Origin: an uncultured Desulfovibrio sp. | GTDB taxonomy: Bacteria > Desulfobacterota > Desulfovibrionia > Desulfovibrionales > Desulfovibrionaceae | Reading direction: 5' to 3' | Assembly (NCBI GenBank): GCA_913063155.1 | Contig: CAJXYU010000006.1 | Location: 214,432 to 278,431 of the forward strand | DNA: 64,000 nt | Shown: one piece after another, positions 61,165-64,000 of the stretch | Layout of the letters: each line of letters opens with the position of its first letter | How positions within the stretch are numbered: the first letter of the stretch is position 1 | Position numbers and translations under genes: made by a program | The notes under the pieces: model-generated | Databases searched by the model: none | What the model saw: the letters and a program-made list of their open reading frames with translations, nothing else | What the model was told of the DNA's origin: nothing

Positions 61165-63072
61165 ATGCCCCAGAAAGTTTCTATCGACAAATCAATGGAC
61201 CTGCTCGTTCCTCTGGCAAAAAAAGAAGGAATCGAAACTCCTTGGGACCGTTACGAAAAAATGCAGCCCCAATGTGGATTCGGTGAACTCGGTGTGTGTT
61301 GCCGCATCTGCTGGAAAGGACCATGTCGCATCGATCCGTTCGGCAAGGGGCCGGATCGCGGCATTTGTGGAGCGACTGCGGATGTCATCGTCGCACGCAA
61401 CTTCATTCGTATGCAGGCAGCCGGAGCCGCAGCCCACTCCGAGCACGGCAGACATATAGCCCTCGCTATGGAGCATCTCGGTAAGCACGGCCTTGAGGCT
61501 TATTCCATCAAAGACGAAACCAAGCTGATGAGCATAGCCAAAACACTTGGCTTAGAAACGGACGGTCGTTCCACTCAAGAGATCGCTTTGGAAGTTGCCC
61601 TCACCAGCCTCCAGGACTACATGAATCAGGACAGCTCCACAGGTTGCATATGGCTTACCAAGACCCTGCCGGCCAAGCGCCTGGAAAAGCTCAAGTCCCT
61701 CGGCGTCATGCCACACAATATTGACGCAATCATCACCAACATCATGGGGCGTACTCATGTGGGCTGCGAGGCGGATCACGTCAACCTGCTCATGGGTGGC
61801 ATGAGAGGCGCGCTGGCCGACTACACCGGAATGGTGCTGGCCACCGAATTATCCGACGCCATGTTCGGAACCCCGCAACCGGTCGTGACCAAGGCCAACC
61901 TCGGAGTGCTCAAGGAGAATGCCGTCAACATAGCTCTGCACGGCCACAACCCATTGCTCAGTGAAGTCATCTGTGACATGGCTATAAAGCTCAATGACGA
62001 GGCCATTGCCGCAGGTGCCCCCGAAGGCATCAACGTGGTCGGCGTCTGCTGTACCGGCAACGAAATAATGCTTCGCCGCGGCATACCTCTGGCCACCAAC
62101 TATCTCTCGCAGGATATCGCCCTCCTCACCGGCGCCATCGACTCCATGGTTGTGGATGTCCAATGCATCATGCCGTCCATTGCTTCTGTGGGCAGCTGTT
62201 TCCACACCGAAATCATCACCACTGTCCCGGATAACAAAATCACCGGTGCCCGCCACGTCGAGTTCAGTGAGGAAGACGCACTGGAAAAGGCCAAGGAAAT
62301 CGTCCAACTGTCCATTGAGGCATTCAAACGTCGCGATCCTGCAAGGGTCAACATTCCCAATGTCAAGGAAACAGCCATTGTCGGCTTCAGCAAGGAATCC
62401 ATCGTCGCGGCCCTGTCGAAGGTCAATGCCGAAGATCCGCTCAAACCACTCATAGACGCCATCGTCAGTGGCGATATCAAGGGCGTGGCTCTCTTCGCCG
62501 GGTGCAACAACACCAGGGTTAAGCACGACGACTCCTTCATGACCATCGTCAAAGAATTGCTGGCAAAAAACGTTCTCGTCCTTGCCACTGGATGCGGCGC
62601 GGGTGCCTTTGCCAAGAACGGCATGATGACTCAGGAAGCGGCCCGGAAATATTGTGGCGAATCGCTGCTCGGCGTTCTCACCGCAGTGGGGACAGCCGCT
62701 GGCCTCAAAGGACCACTGCCTCCGGTACTCCACATGGGCTCCTGCGTTGACAACTCTCGGGCTGTCCAAGTCGCTTCGGCTCTGGCCAACGCACTGGATG
62801 TCGATTTGAGCGATCTTCCGGTCGTTGCTTCCGCACCGGAAATGATGTCCGAAAAGGCTGTCTCCATCGGCAGCTGGGCCGTGGCCCTTGGCTTCCCCAC
62901 CCATATCGGCATCGTCCCGCAGATCACGGGTGCCCCAGGTGTAGTCAAAGTCCTGACCGAAGACGCCAAAAAGCTTTTCGGCGGTTACTTCATCCCAGAA
63001 CCAGATCCGATGGCTGCCGCAGGCAAGCTGTATGAAGCAATTATGGAAAAACGCCAGGGACTGGGCATCTAA
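61165..63072 (+). CDS. cooS: Anaerobic Ni-Fe CO dehydrogenase catalytic subunit CooS
   Basis: A 635-residue monofunctional CODH. Cys37 and Cys45 match the D-cluster ligands; Cys46, Cys49, Cys54 and Cys68 match the B cluster. The C-cluster set is also visible: the His in NIALHGHNPLLSE, then Cys in VGVCCTGNE, DVQCIMPS, FAGCNN, ATGCGAGAF and HMGSCVDNS. It oxidises CO with water to CO2, giving electrons to CooF. All ligands are present, so the enzyme should be active. Its companion cooC follows after 57 bases. Confidence 0.96.
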   Translation: MPQKVSIDKSMDLLVPLAKKEGIETPWDRYEKMQPQCGFGELGVCCRICWKGPCRIDPFGKGPDRGICGATADVIVARNFIRMQAAGAAAHSEHGRHIALAMEHLGKHGLEAYSIKDETKLMSIAKTLGLETDGRSTQEIALEVALTSLQDYMNQDSSTGCIWLTKTLPAKRLEKLKSLGVMPHNIDAIITNIMGRTHVGCEADHVNLLMGGMRGALADYTGMVLATELSDAMFGTPQPVVTKANLGVLKENAVNIALHGHNPLLSEVICDMAIKLNDEAIAAGAPEGINVVGVCCTGNEIMLRRGIPLATNYLSQDIALLTGAIDSMVVDVQCIMPSIASVGSCFHTEIITTVPDNKITGARHVEFSEEDALEKAKEIVQLSIEAFKRRDPARVNIPNVKETAIVGFSKESIVAALSKVNAEDPLKPLIDAIVSGDIKGVALFAGCNNTRVKHDDSFMTIVKELLAKNVLVLATGCGAGAFAKNGMMTQEAARKYCGESLLGVLTAVGTAAGLKGPLPPVLHMGSCVDNSRAVQVASALANALDVDLSDLPVVASAPEMMSEKAVSIGSWAVALGFPTHIGIVPQITGAPGVVKVLTEDAKKLFGGYFIPEPDPMAAAGKLYEAIMEKRQGLGI

Positions 63073-63129
63073 CGCAACAGTCAAAGGCCCGCCGTATCCA
63101 AACGGCGGGCCGATTTCAGGAGGTTCGAC

Positions 63130-63897
63130 ATGAAAATTGCTATCACCGGTAAAGGCGGCGTCGGCAAGACAACGCTCGCAGGACTCCTAGCACGCTTGTT
63201 GGCCGACCGGGGCGACACCGTCCTGGCCATTGATGCCGATCCGGATGCCAACCTCGGTTCCGCCATCGGCATTTCCCCCGAGGCCCTGGGCTCCACCACT
63301 CCCATTTCAAAAATGAAAGATCTCGCAGAAGAGAGAACCGGGGCCGAAGGCGACGGGTTTTACTCCCTAACCCCTTACGTGGCAGATATTCCCGAAGAAT
63401 TTGCCATTGAACACAAAGGAATCCGGCTGCTGCTCCTTGGTACGGTCGAGCAAGGCGGCGGTGGCTGCATTTGCCCCGAGCACGCATTGGTCAGGACGCT
63501 CATGAAGCATATTCTTTTTCAAAAGGGCGAAAGCGTTGTCATGGATATGGAAGCGGGCATCGAGCATCTCGGCCGCGGAACAGCGGAATCCGTGGATGCC
63601 TTGATTACCGTAGTGGAACCGGGGTCCCGTAGCCTGCAGACAGCCAAACAAATATGGAAACTCGCCGCAGACATAGGACTGGAAAAACACTTTGTCGTGG
63701 CCAGCAAAGTTCGCAACGAAACCGAAACCGCATACCTCCAAGCACACCTTCCCGAAACCGAACTGCTTGGAGTTATTCCCATGAGCGATGAAGTACGCCA
63801 AGCTGATATGGAAAACATCGCTCCCTATGACCTACAAGGAGAAATAGTCGAGTCCGCCAAGCAAATCCTCAAAAAACTCGAACAAGGGCTAAAGTAG
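63130..63897 (+). CDS. cooC: CODH nickel-insertion ATPase CooC
   Basis: A 255-residue MinD/SIMIBI ATPase. The deviant P-loop GKGGVGKTT is at 7-15 and the metal-binding CxC pair at Cys113 and Cys115 (GGCICPE). VVMDMEAGIEHLGRG is the switch II region. It inserts nickel into the CooS C cluster as a metal-bridged dimer. GGAGG precedes the ATG. No cooT or cooJ is found before the end of the window. Confidence 0.95.
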   Translation: MKIAITGKGGVGKTTLAGLLARLLADRGDTVLAIDADPDANLGSAIGISPEALGSTTPISKMKDLAEERTGAEGDGFYSLTPYVADIPEEFAIEHKGIRLLLLGTVEQGGGGCICPEHALVRTLMKHILFQKGESVVMDMEAGIEHLGRGTAESVDALITVVEPGSRSLQTAKQIWKLAADIGLEKHFVVASKVRNETETAYLQAHLPETELLGVIPMSDEVRQADMENIAPYDLQGEIVESAKQILKKLEQGLK

Positions 63898-63916
63898 AAT
63901 GTCACCTAGGGGGAAC

Positions 63917-63949
63917 TTCGGACAGAAGTGGTTCCGGTTGTTCGGACAG
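63917..63949. repeat. Short direct repeat at the right edge
   Basis: TTCGGACAG occurs at 63917-63925 and 63941-63949. It starts shortly after the cooC stop, in sequence that opens with TGTCACC. It may be the end of a transposable element (repeats near termini are seen in IS21-like elements), but the window ends before this can be judged. Confidence 0.3.
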
Positions 63950-64000
63950 TTTGGCGGCAGAATTAAGGTGGAGCCTGGTACTCACTACGCCGCCTGACAG

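Noticed and set aside
61849..63084. Open frame of 411 codons opposite cooS
   Set aside because: Shadow of cooS; residue composition is unlike a real protein and no start signal is present.
1..64000. CRISPR arrays, rRNA genes and intact tRNA genes
   Set aside because: No regularly spaced repeats, rRNA sequence or complete tRNA was seen; only the tRNA-Ala fragment at 51637-51684.

Overview
The window reads as chromosome of a marine-type sulfate reducer of the Desulfovibrionaceae (Desulfovibrio/Pseudodesulfovibrio-like). The evidence is multihaem c-type cytochromes, an anaerobic CO dehydrogenase with an energy-converting hydrogenase, Feo ferrous-iron uptake, MoxR/VWA genes and abundant chemoreceptors, in moderately GC-rich DNA. 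The assignment comes from gene content only.

Layout. 1-9 kb (+): the 3' end of an aryl-polyene-like fatty-acid/polyketide cluster (MMPL exporter, lipoprotein, two hotdog enzymes, glycosyltransferase, acyltransferase, ACP, ketosynthase, chain-length-factor-like protein, acyl-adenylating ligase), nearly all overlapping end to end. 9-12 kb: a chemoreceptor and a frameshifted SnoaL-like gene. 12-19.6 kb: a long iron operon on the minus strand (feoA, feoA, feoB, two exported proteins, an HD-GYP protein, two small proteins), diverging from a Fur-family gene plus a DUF4198-like gene, with Fur-like boxes between. 19.1-22.4 kb (-): a MoxR ATPase/VWA operon ending in a second Fur-family gene and headed by a Fur-like box. 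22.8-30 kb: an exported esterase-like hydrolase; a three-gene periplasmic fumarate-reductase-like flavocytochrome system (TAT flavoprotein, tetrahaem c, heptahaem c fused to cytochrome b); and a divergent sigma-54 activator, with a -24/-12 promoter and a 9-bp inverted repeat between them.

30-43.6 kb: aldA, solute-binding proteins, a histidine kinase, AraC/LysE, a hexapeptide acetyltransferase, a STAS-like protein, a chemoreceptor and a PAS protein. 43.6-51 kb (+): a GntR/FCD regulator with three TGGTNNNACCA operators, then a small RR protein, a polytopic membrane protein, a TAT-exported metallo-beta-lactamase-fold enzyme, a G3E GTPase with a 300-residue unknown N-terminal domain, and ExbB/ExbD/TonB, the last four genes coupled by 4-bp overlaps. 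I do not recognise this set as a named pathway. It is my best candidate for an undescribed system.

51.6 kb to the end: a 48-bp 3' fragment of tRNA-Ala(GGC) followed by its terminator marks what is probably the chromosomal edge of an integrated island. To its right lies a complete CO-oxidation/H2-evolution module: cooA, then cooMKLXUH, then hypA-cooF-cooS-cooC. Each structural operon is preceded by a TGTCA-N6-GGACA box suited to CooA. CooS would oxidise CO, CooF carry the electrons, and the CooMKLXUH membrane hydrogenase reduce protons while translocating ions.
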